Part shown: piece by piece, positions 13,155-23,035 of the stretch
Position numbering within the stretch: position 1 is the first letter of the stretch
Layout: each line of letters opens with the position of its first letter
NCBI GenBank assembly: GCA_028829895.1
Contig: CM054181.1
Location: 11,056,501 to 11,120,500 of the forward strand
Length of the DNA stretch: 64,000 nucleotides
Direction: 5' to 3'
Origin: Sinotaia quadrata
Taxonomy: Eukaryota > Mollusca > Gastropoda > Architaenioglossa > Viviparidae
Notes under the pieces: generated by a model
What the model saw: only the letters and a program-made list of their open reading frames with translations
Database searches by the model: none
What the model was told of the DNA's origin: nothing
Position numbers and translations under genes: made by a program

Positions 13155-14105
13155 AAAGAAAAGTATTACTATTTGTAATAGTAATGACAGCTCGTGTCAT
13201 AAACACCTTTATATTAGACTTAACACACATTATGTTTAATTATTATTGTGCGCTTTCACAGCGTTAAATGTAATGAAGTGCTGATTGAGCATTTTACATA
13301 GATACAATGCACGTAATGCAAGAAATGATAGAGGTGTTTTTATTTGCCATTTATTTCCAGAAGTCACAAATGACATAGATGAAACAAACCTTGAATTGCG
13401 CACAATGCTTGTTTTATTTCCCAGAGAACAAACTATATTTGTGTCACATATATTGTTTTCAAAATTGCGTCGATAAATCGTAATTGCAGACAGGCCGTTT
13501 CAGACAGGAGACTCTTAATTAAGTATTCTTCACACTTTGTTTGTCGATTTAGTGCTCTTATCCCATTCTGCCAATGAATGAAAACTAATAGAAAGTGGTC
13601 AAGAGTACTTTACGTACACATTACAGGAATTTGCTTGTTGATATATCTATTCTGGCACGTGATATTTTCCATCAAACGAGTAAATACTGTCTCTCTTACG
13701 ATAAAAATATATCAATATTTTTATTTAATAAATGAACAATAATAACATAGGAAAGAAAATTTAAAGAAACGAACACTTAAAATGCTTCTCAGAATTTCGA
13801 AAAAATATGAACTTTAACAAAATCGGTTTCACTTGTTGAAGAAGCAATCAAATATGTGACGGCATGATTTTTCATTCATGCATATTCAAGAACCGGCATT
13901 TTAAGCAAGAATTATGCATTATTGCAAGAAGATTATATATTTTGGGGATGAATCTTTTGACATTGGCCCTGCAAACTTTCTCCAGTGGCCAGATGCAAAT
14001 TGCTCCATTGATGTACAGGAATTGTAATCAACATTTGATCTTGTATTGTTGTCAGCTTGAAAAGCCGACGAGGACCTGAATGCCACAAGTCAAGAAGTAC
14101 TTTTA
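13155..14105. other. Spacer without a supported gene
   Basis: AT-rich sequence, probably intron or intergenic DNA upstream of the 12682-13150 exon. The short frames at 13076-13476 and 13864-14079 have no support beyond being open. Confidence 0.35.
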
Positions 14106-14109
14106 CATA

Positions 14110-14364
14110 GGTTATTCTGCTTCGCTTGTATTTCTTCTAAAAGGTCTATTTTGTACAATAGGTTATTCTGCTTCACTTGTATTTCTTCTAAAAGGTCTAT
14201 TTTGTACAATAGGTTATTCTGCTTCACTTGTATTTCTTCTAAAAGGTCTATTTTGTACAATAGGTTATTCTGCTTCACTTGTATTTCTTCTAAAAGGTCT
14301 ATTTTGTACAATAGGTTATTCTGCTTCACTTGTATTTCTTCTAAAAGATCTATTTTGTACAATA
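14110..14364. repeat. Minisatellite, 51-bp unit, 5 near-identical copies
   Basis: Units start at 14110, 14161, 14212, 14263 and 14314, beginning GGTTATTCTGCTTC. They differ by only one or two bases (first and last copy), so the array is young or homogenised. The unit is a multiple of three and lacks stops in several frames, so long frames on both strands are by-products. I do not call any of them genes. Confidence 0.95.
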
Positions 14365-14419
14365 GATGGCTTGATCACCAAGACCAGAATGTTACTCTTT
14401 AAGGTTAGAAAAATATAGA

Positions 14420-15990
14420 GACCTATTTTCTTATACTGAGCAGATCTAAACCTTTGATTAATTTAAAGTATCTAGGCTGATGTTTTTATTGGCACATGAC
14501 ATACAGTCTTGCGTGTGACGAAAAGAATTTCTACTAAAGACAATGTACCTGGACAACGTAGTATGTTTTCCTGACTCCTACCTAACGAGTATTAAGTAAC
14601 GTGTGCCTTTAGTGAAGAACAAAATGATGATTTTTCAGTGCTTAAAGAGCAAGTTTATAACGAATTCCAAGATGTGTTGTACGCAGTGAATTTGTACAGA
14701 ATTTGAACAAAAAAAATTCTTTATCACTTTCAATTTAATAAATATCCACTCTTCAGAATTATGCATTAATTCCCAATGAATTTTTTTTCCTTTATATTTT
14801 AAGATTCAAACGATTAACGTAATAAAGAACCCTTTTAATTTTCGCCGATGTGAATATATGATAACAATGTTTGAAAAAGGTCATTAGTGTTATTGTCATT
14901 TACATCTTGTTTATTCCTTAATTCCAAAACAGTCACGAAATCAAAAGATAAAATTAAAAAGGTTTAAGCACGTTTGCTCCAAGTAATGATATAATTTATG
15001 TAAATGTTACATTTAAAAGAGTCAAACTTTATTCCCTAAAGATATTAATATATTGTTTCCATTTAGCAAGATGTCATGATAGAAATCATTTAGATATTTA
15101 ATTAGAAATTACTTCTCCTGCACTGAATACCTAGGCTTTCTTTGTCCTCTTCATGTTTTCAATTATAAATGAGTGGGGCAAGAATTTCAGTGTAATTATT
15201 TTTATGAATAAAAGCATGAAGTAGAGGGGCAACTGACACATCATAGTCTAAATCTCTTTATCACTGCAGCAAATATTTTCGATTGCATCCAAATAAGTGC
15301 TAGGACTGAAAACAGAGAGTTGAAATGTCAACATCAAAAAGAAAAAAATCAAAAGCAGAAAAACAAAAGCAAAACAGAGCAAACCTGAAGAATTTTTCAA
15401 TATATTTATGAATAGTTTACGTTCAGATACAATTAACAAACATTCATGCGATAATCTTTAAAAAGGTTTATAAAAATCTAAACTTTAAAATATTTTACTG
15501 AAGTATTTAACATTACAACAAATTATTGTTCATCTACCCCACTGTATAACAAGATTAAGCTTTTGTTACGATAAAGTTAGTAATGCTCAGTTTGAGAAAC
15601 AATGAATTCAAATATTGCTTTTGTTTCATAGTTTATATTTCATATGAATTAGAAAATGGTGTTTCAGAACTTCACTATAATTCTTCTAACATACGAGTAT
15701 CATAAAGGTAGACAATAGTAAATTAAAAGTTTCCTCTCCTGAGCATATCAAATTATCGGAAACGCAAGAATTGAAGCTCAGTATTATGAAGTAATAGATA
15801 TTACAATCTGAAAATTTTTATTTAACTCACCAACACTTTATAATATAAAATCGATATGTTTTTATAGTTGTTGAATATGCCATCGTAAATTTTAAAACAA
15901 GTTTGCCCTCTAATTACATTTATATTTGTACACATTAGTATGTCGATGTGTTAACCGTGAATAAGAAAAAAATATATGTCAATTATATTA
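14420..15990. other. AT-rich stretch without a supported gene
   Basis: No repeats, transposon ends or conserved frames were seen. It includes the candidate poly(A) signal of the next gene at its right end. Confidence 0.35.
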
Positions 15991-15998
15991 TACTAACA

Positions 15999-16004
15999 TT
16001 TTTA
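15999..16004 (-). terminator. Candidate poly(A) signal for the 16041-16406 gene
   Basis: TTTATT on the plus strand (AATAAA on minus) lies about 40 nt beyond the stop codon. Placement is good, but the hexamer is common here. Confidence 0.3.
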
Positions 16005-16040
16005 TTAATACCCCTCAGAGTGTTATACTATTCCTTACAC

Positions 16041-16406
16041 CTAATTTAGCATTGCATCGCGATTATTCCCGGTAAGAGACCTTTGTTGGTTTGTGGCATC
16101 GCAATTATTCCCGGTAAGAGACCTTTGTTGGTTTATGGCATCGCAATTATTCCCGGTAAGAGACCTTTGTTGGTTTGTGGCATCGCGATTATTCCCGGTA
16201 AGAGACATTTGTTGGTTTATGAGTATCACAGTGTCAAGTGCAGATTTTATCATTCTAGTACTTTCTCTAGATTTTGTTCCCACACTATCAGTGACACTTC
16301 CGGCAGATCCACTGCATCTCAAATAATCTTTTTTGTTATAAATTTCCTGCCCCTCCGTTGTAGACACCACGGTTGTCGATGAGCTCGTGACTTCTGTATT
16401 ACCCAT
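16041..16406 (-). CDS. Small Met-Gly protein with C-terminal 14-residue repeats (paralogue 3), 121 aa
   Basis: The minus-strand frame starts MGNTEVTSSSTTVV and stops at 16041. Residues about 7-32 align loosely with the core of the two genes at 10.7 and 12.7 kb (TTVVSTTEGQEIYNKK against TVTVTALDGSKVIVHK). Gly2 is kept, but position 6 is Val, so the strict myristoylation pattern is not met. The C-terminal third is four tandem copies of SLTGNNRDATNQQR with small changes, encoded by an exact 42-bp DNA repeat. Just upstream on the minus strand is a different 22-bp repeat (16458-16550). I could not find a clear splice acceptor there, unlike the two paralogues. It may be a fast-evolving third member or a decaying copy. 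Function is unknown. Confidence 0.45.
   Translation of the reverse strand: MGNTEVTSSSTTVVSTTEGQEIYNKKDYLRCSGSAGSVTDSVGTKSRESTRMIKSALDTVILINQQMSLTGNNRDATNQQRSLTGNNCDAINQQRSLTGNNCDATNQQRSLTGNNRDAMLN
16054..16221. repeat. In-frame coding minisatellite, 42-bp unit, 4 copies
   Basis: GCATCGC(or A)ATTATTCCCG recurs at 16054, 16096, 16138 and 16180, exactly 42 bp apart. The array lies inside the minus-strand frame 16041-16406 and makes its 14-residue protein repeat. Confidence 0.95.
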
Positions 16407-16457
16407 ATTTTTTTCCCACGCAGATAGGTCCGTGACAGGTGTATCTTGTTATCGAAG

Positions 16458-16550
16458 TCAAGGTTTTCTTTTCACAATATCAAGGTTACCCTTTCACGGT
16501 GTCAAGGTTTTTTCTTTCACAGTGTGAAAAGTTTTTCCTTTCACAATCCT
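16458..16550. repeat. Short tandem repeat, about 22-bp unit, 4 copies
   Basis: Units of the form TCAAGGTTTTCTTTTCACA are repeated with drift. They lie just upstream (minus strand) of the 16041-16406 gene, where its leader or promoter would be. A regulatory role is possible but unshown. Confidence 0.7.
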
Positions 16551-16559
16551 AAATTATCT

Positions 16560-18555
16560 TCTTTTCGGTGTGAAGTTTGATTTGACTGGAATGAAATGTT
16601 TAAGAAAAGTCTTCAGGCGCATTGACTGAATAAGTCAAGCATATCTATAAATACTTTTATACAATATTTGTTTCTTTATCAATTGCTATAATCATCGTCA
16701 ATGAATATTTAAAATAAAACCTCACACTATAGCCTTCCTTTACGTCAAAAGGTACTATAGTGCATACGTTTTAAAATTCATCACTTAAACAAATAAAATT
16801 AGATTTAAATGAAGCGTATTCATGTTTTAAAGTTTAGAATTACAAGTATTAAAACTGTGATTTGATCAGTTTGATGTTCAAAGTAGGAAATATTTAAATT
16901 CGTTTAGCATGGGCATCAATTATCAAAACTCAATTTAATTATAAAAATTAATTGCAAACAGTTCAAAGTTTATGAATAAATTACTGAGAACAATATTCAA
17001 CAATAGAATATATCGCAATATATTTACACATTCAGTGATTACAAGTATTTATTGTAAGATTTCTCGACCGGGGTTCCGCCGAACACTAGGGTTTCGAGAG
17101 AGGTCGCTATGGTTCCCCGATCGATCTTGAATGAAACAAAGTAAACATCGTTGAAATAGCCATTTTTATGCATGTCTTCCCTTACATCCGAAAATTTCTT
17201 CAGAGTGAAAATTTGAGAAAGGTTGATTATTGCTATATATTGCCAATTATTACTACTGTCATATTAAACGTAAGAGTAATGCTTGAGCTTACTTATTAAA
17301 GATATTCAGGTTTTACAGTCATCTTAATTGAGTCACGTTATGTTAAAACAAAATACATGTAGAATCATATTTTGATTCATAACTACGAAATTTAACCATG
17401 CGCGGAACTCTGACAGATACTTAATTAATTTACGAAGATTTTTTTCCCCTTATCTTTTAATGAATGTTTCAATTTCTTGTCGAATGGGAACGTTCTGTGT
17501 GCGATAACAACAGACAGTCCACATAATATGCTAGTAACGTCTGTATGGTTAAGTAGATACTTTTATTATGCTTTCTATTTATTAAATTAGATTTAGAATT
17601 AAAATTAGTTTGGATTTGTGACTTTGATGGCAGACTTATCTTCTTCTTAAAATGAGATATTTACAAGAAAATCTATTATCCCATCCATAATAATGTTACT
17701 GTAACGCTAATGTAGTTCTACAGAACAAAATAGAGCATCTTTAACAAATAGCATTACAATATTTCTTTACTATTATTTTATCTATGCACATTAATTTATT
17801 GTGCTATCTATATTTTATGCTGAGCGATTATATTTTATCTCTATTTTTGTTTCTTTAAAATGTATGAAAGACTAACGCATTCATAAAAATCCATTTTAGC
17901 AAAAACACGTTATAATTTCGTTTTACTTCCTATTTCTTAGAAACCTAATCACATTATGCTTAAGAAAATATCAAATGTGGAATTTTGAGCCTAAAATCAG
18001 CTTAGTTAAGTTATAGTTAAAGTAATGTTTATTAATTTATTTTCTGTCCTAGATGTAGTTAGGTTTTTTAAGTGCTCATAATGCTTGTGTACATTAATAA
18101 CGTTTAGTCTCTAGCGCATAAACATTACGGGACTGAAATGAAGAAGAAATCATTTAAGCATATCAGGAAAGGCTGGATCTGTAATTCACTGAACAGGACA
18201 CCAGGCTTAACTAAACAAACACACACAATATTGGAAGAACAAGGAAACAATACAGTTCATAAAACTGAGGTAAAAGAAAAAATTACATAGAATGGCAATG
18301 TGAATCAGAATTAATAAATCAAAACAATTGTTTCAAGAATTACTCTTTGAGCCATGCTTTCATTTCTGTTTCTGGGGTTTGGTGTAACCCACTCATATTT
18401 ACTGTTTCTATCAGTGACTCATCTTTGTTGTTATTCCAGATGTAGTCCCTCAGGCCTATAACTTCTCCTTCAATGACATCTTTGATTTTTCTTGAGCTCT
18501 GTCTCCCTTTTTCCGAAATACATATAGTCTATATACTTTTGCTTTTGGACGAAGT
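16560..18555. other. AT-rich stretch with one GC-rich island
   Basis: No gene is supported. At 17065-17130 a CG-rich patch (GACCGGGGTTCCGCCGAAC, then GGGTTTCGAGAGAGG) stands out. It resembles the terminal part of hAT-type elements, but I cannot find the second end or target duplications. Confidence 0.35.
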
Positions 18556-18563
18556 GCTTTACC

Positions 18564-18853
18564 CAACTCATATGAACCATTATCCACCTCAAGTGAACGT
18601 TACTCACCTCAAATGAATGTTACCTACATTAAATAAACGCTACCCACCTCAAATAAACGTTACCCATCTGAAATTAGTATTGTTCACCTCGAATAAATTT
18701 TACTCACCTCAAATGAATGTTACTCGCCTCAAATGAGTATGAAACAACTCAAGTAAGTGTTACCCACCTCAAATGAATGTTACCCACCTGAAATAAGTGT
18801 TACCTACCTCGAATGAGTATTACACTCCTCATATAAAGGTTACACACCTCAAA
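18564..18853. repeat. Minisatellite, 20-bp unit, about 14 diverged copies
   Basis: Consensus CACCTCAAATGAATGTTACC repeats with a 20-bp period and many substitutions but few indels, so the array is old. Confidence 0.85.
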
Positions 18854-18859
18854 TGCGAG

Positions 18860-19875
18860 TTCGAGGAAGATCTGGTGAACTGTAGCCAGTAAACAGGGGT
18901 ACTTCTGAAGACATATATGAGAAAGTACAGGAATTATTACAAATAATGATGAGATATGAGTCACGTTTCTTTTTCGAAGACAGTTTTATCAAGTACAAAG
19001 AAAAACTAAAATGGTAAAGATATTGAAATAACATTTACATGTAATGTGGAATATAGCCTCAAATACTTGAAGAAGTGATATAGCTTGCTCTCCAGATTTT
19101 GACGTTCGTCAATGCTTTACAAAGGCATTTATGGGAAAATTGATGGGCATTCCTGGGAAAATTCTACTAAACATGTTGTCATAGGAAAAACCCGAAACAC
19201 ATAATACTCTTATATCATGCATGACCGACACAATTCTGGTGCCAATAAACATGAGTTTCTGAGAATGTGAAGAATAGCTGCATGACTATTTCTACATTTC
19301 CAGGTGAAATCAGTTCGGATATATTCCAATGTGTTTGTACTCTAGAATTTCTTAATTTAGTGTGTGGTGGATGGTAGAACTACCAGAGGCTGGTGTGTTG
19401 GTGGTTCTTTTTTTTAGAAAAGCACTGTTTAATGTGCCATGGAAAGTTTATTTTCTTTGCAAACAATAGATATTGTTTTAGGTTTTTGTTATTTTCCAGG
19501 CAAGTGTTTTAGGTGGGTGGGGTTGTATAGATAGTTTATGTAATGAAACGGACAGGAGTCTGGTAGATTTTGAGTTCTTGTCCTTGTAGAGGTAGCATTG
19601 GAAGACAAGGGTAAATGTTCTATCATTTACATCTGCTCCTTAGAGTATTATTGAAATGGAGTAATAACTTTTTTTCTATATTAACTTTGACTTTATTTTT
19701 CAGTGTGTGTGCGTGCATTTGTGGCCTAGTGTGTGTGTGTACCGAAGATCTTGGTCTTGCCTTGTTTTCTGAATTATGTGATTTGTTAGTTCATCCAAAC
19801 TCTCAGAAGAGTATATGTCTAAATCATCTGGCAAAGTTATTGAGCTTTGCTGGAAGGATGGTCCCTTGATTCATA
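18860..19875. other. Stretch without a supported gene
   Basis: Unique, partly T/G-rich sequence. Its right part may be unrecognisable upstream pol sequence of the gypsy relic that follows, which becomes readable near 19780-19900. Confidence 0.3.
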
Positions 19876-19879
19876 AACA

Positions 19880-20560
19880 GGAAGGGACTGATAGCTGTTA
19901 GTTGGTGGTACTTCTGAGCTATCAAGTGAATGTATTTCGTTTGGCTTATGTCCCACCCACTGGTAGTCATCTAGGACCGTGCACAATTTCAGCTTGTGTG
20001 GAGGCTGAGTTTTATTGGCCAGGTATGACGAGGGTCATCATTCAGTACTGTCAGTCATGTGATATATGTCAGAGATTGAATAGAAAGAATGTGAAACCCC
20101 AACACTTGATATTCCTTGTGGAGAATTTGTGCCCCCATCAGGTCGAGTCTATGGATGGATTCTTACAGTCATTGATTATGCTAAACTATACCCTGAGGCA
20201 GTTGCATTTAGCTTCATTAGTACCATGTCAGTAGCAAATGTCCTGTTCAACATTTTCTTACGTATAGGATTTCTGAAAGAAATTTTGTCCAATAGGGAGA
20301 TTCAATTCACGAGTGAGAAGTGAGATTATGAAAGAAATTAATCAACTATTGTGAGTAAAGCAGTTTAAAACTACTTCTTACCACCCAATGCTTAATTGTT
20401 TAGTCAAAAATATGAAAACTACATTTACATTTCCTTGAGAAAACTGCTTGGAGAGACCATGTGATTGGGATATGTATTTGCCAGCATTTTTGTTCATGTT
20501 GCATGAAGTAAGTACCACAATATTCGAACTTTAAGCTCTTATACGGTAGGACTATTAGGG
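19880..20560 (+). pseudogene. Decayed Ty3/gypsy integrase fragment
   Basis: The conceptual translation, across frameshifts, follows a Ty3/gypsy integrase. First comes the HHCC zinc-binding part, with SHLG, FYWPGM and CQSCDICQR near 19950-20080. Then comes catalytic-core sequence with VIDYAKLYPEA near 20165-20200, and later YHPMLN, a CLVKNMKT stretch in place of the usual VERFN-type motif, and CDWDMYLPAFLF. There are at least two frameshifts and several stops, and no LTRs are recognised around it. The sequence is of the same broad family as the integrase at 36.3-37.1 kb but clearly from another lineage and much older. No RT is seen nearby, so the original domain order is unknown. Confidence 0.8.
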
Positions 20561-22436
20561 GTCTTTCCTGTGAATTTTGTTAAGAGTACTTTTGATGCGT
20601 CCGCTTTATTTACAAGAGCGGGGGGGGGGAACATTATATTAAATACAATATTTTTCATACGAGTGTGTAATAGTATGCTTGAGTCTTTGAATAAATATTA
20701 CTGAAACTGTGTTTAGGTAGGAGCTCTTGTTTACTGTGTTGTGTACCTGCAATCTATTTGTTTGGGTTTTTCCAATGAAATATATGTGGGCAGAATTATT
20801 AGAATGCTTGTCAGAAAGCAGTCTACCTTATATTCCGAAAAGTGTCTAATCAACAGTCCACAAAGCGCTATAAATAATTATTAACAAGAAGTACTACATC
20901 GACCCAATATTGAATTTACTTATAAGTGAGGTTTCACACCAGCGTATTTGTTTGCCTTATTCCATTTATTATTTATTAAGTATTATTTCATTGACTAATT
21001 AGAGTTTTTCATTATATAATCGAGATTCTTCTTCCTAAAGGAACAGTGGCTCAAATTGTACAATTTATAGTAATATCTGTTATGTTCTCTTGACTGTCTA
21101 AGGGTGCAGCTCACCCTGTATATGGGCCAAATTTTGCCAGCTGATTTCGATTGAACGTTCACTTGAGGTAGGTAACATTCTTCAATAATACATTTCTTAA
21201 TAACAATTAATGAGTCGAATATAAAGCTACATTACTTAATAATAATTATTGAGTCCAATATTTCTTAGTAACAATTAATGGGTCAAATATAAAAGTACAT
21301 TTCTTAATAATTAATGAGTCAAATATAAAGCTACATTCCTTAATAATAATTCGTGAGGCGAGTATTCAGCAAAGTGTAAAGCATACGAGGAGAACGAATG
21401 AAAACCAAATAAATAAAGAGGTAAATAAATTACCTTTACACTTTCTTACAAAAAAATCTGGGTTTAGTTCGTTTTACTAACAAATATGCAGATTACATTT
21501 ATTTTACATGAAGAAAGAATATACAACATTCCTGAGCTAATATTGCTACTGTAAAATGAAGATCAGTGAAGTAGTTATTCACTTTATTAACGTCGGTATA
21601 GAGGTAAAAATTAGAAAATCTTAGTTGTTAGGAAGTAGACATTTATTTCAGAACAATGTTCCTCATTTGAGTCCATAACTCATCTGCTAGAGTTGGTTTA
21701 TATATTGTTTGTTCCAAACGTCTTTGTATGTATTAACCAAATTTTATTTTATTTTTACATTGTGGTACAGCTTTCAGAGAAAGACTTGACTGAATTATTA
21801 TTTAATTTATTTTTAGGGTAAGTTATTAGATGCCATTTTAAAAGAAACATTTTAAGTATTTAATATTGTGTCTGTAACTGACTTATTTGTGTTCTATTTA
21901 AGTGCATTTGGGCAAAGTGTGTTTGCATACCGTTTTTTATTCTTTGTTTGAACGACCAGAGAGCAGTACTCATTACACACAGAACTATACCAAACCAATC
22001 TGCTCTCGCTGTCACATGATTGAATATATATTCATTTTGTATTGATTATATATGTAAACAGAGAAAAGGAATCAGAATATATATTATGATAATTCTACTA
22101 AATAAAAATAATAAGCCTGTCACAACGGGGATGAAATAAAGTTGTTCAAATGTCAAATTAACCCTTAAATCACGTCAGGGTCACAAGATGTCACCAAACG
22201 GAAAGAACATGAAAATAAATGGTTAGTAAATTATAAATGTTGTTGTAATTCATCATTAGTGTCCCATTAAATATCATCACAGTCACACAACTTTATTCAG
22301 TCCTTTGTTGATTTGTCAACACTATCTCCGTTCATTAGAGATGTTTCTAATAATGCATGCAGGCTTACAGATGTCATTGCCAGTCTCTGCTGAGATCAGG
22401 CTATTAAACTTTGCCTGGTCTCATTTCAATAAATAT
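20561..22436. other. AT-rich stretch, with a weak repeat
   Basis: No gene is supported. A run of G occurs at about 20620 and a loose ~45-bp repeat at 21190-21362. The remainder is unique sequence. Confidence 0.35.
21190..21362. repeat. Degenerate tandem repeat, about 40-48-bp unit, 4 copies
   Basis: The words TTAATAACAATTAATGAGTC and ATATAAAGCTACATT alternate four times with length differences between copies. Confidence 0.65.
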
Positions 22437-23035
22437 TGAAAAAATAAAATGGATTGATTCTAGATGTATAAGTGGTATTCACATAAATGGTAAAAGTGAT
22501 GTATACATGTTAACTAAATCACCCAAGCCACACGAAGAGGTAGATGCTTTTCATCTAATATAAAGCATAGGTTAAATGGAAACTAACTAAAATATATTAT
22601 TTTTTCTTGTAAATCTGGCCTTGACACAGTAGTTGCCAGACTTTGGTCATTTATCAATGGAAAATTGGAAGTAAGGTTAGAGATCTTATTCTCGGGGGAG
22701 GGGGGAGGAATTAATGAAACATGTTTTCCGTTTTGTGAATGAAGTAGGCATGAGAAAATACGTTGACCTTGAGTCAGAATGTGTCATAAACATCACATGA
22801 CATAGGTAATAAGTATGAGAGATATATGCAAAGTTAATTACCTGACCCAGAGCCACCCTACTTTCCATGTGAAGGAGATTTAGTCCAGTCTAAAGCAAAA
22901 GATTGTAAACTGTCTGTGAGATTAAAGTCTAAAAAGACTAAAAATGATTGAATGACTTTTATGGGAAAATCTTCAGAACTCTTCAGATACAGTATTTCTT
23001 TATAAACCATTTGGTTTTCACAGAAATAGAAAAGG
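22437..23035. repeat. Segmental duplication, copy 2 of block D (partner 1-635)
   Basis: The block matches 1-635 in the same orientation, beginning around AAAATAAAATGGATTGATTC and ending around TTTATAAACCATTTGG. The offset is about 22.43 kb. It retains the candidate minus-strand exon with both splice sites. Confidence 0.85.
22842..22913 (-). other. Candidate exon, minus strand, copy 2
   Basis: On the minus strand the exon follows a tract ending ATCTCACAG and is followed by the donor GTAATTAAC. Its 72 nt end GTGGCTCTGGGTCAG, matching the exon at 436-506. It lies upstream, on the same strand, of the Met-Gly genes at 16.4, 13.1 and 11.0 kb, two of which begin with an untranslated leader after an acceptor. 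It is therefore a candidate upstream exon for them. RNA evidence would be needed to join them. Confidence 0.45.

Noticed and set aside
14080..14418. Plus-strand frame of hydrophobic 17-residue repeats
   Set aside because: It is a by-product of the 51-bp array; several frames on both strands are equally open.
17060..17130. GC-rich patch resembling a hAT terminus
   Set aside because: Only one possible end is visible and no 8-bp duplication could be placed.
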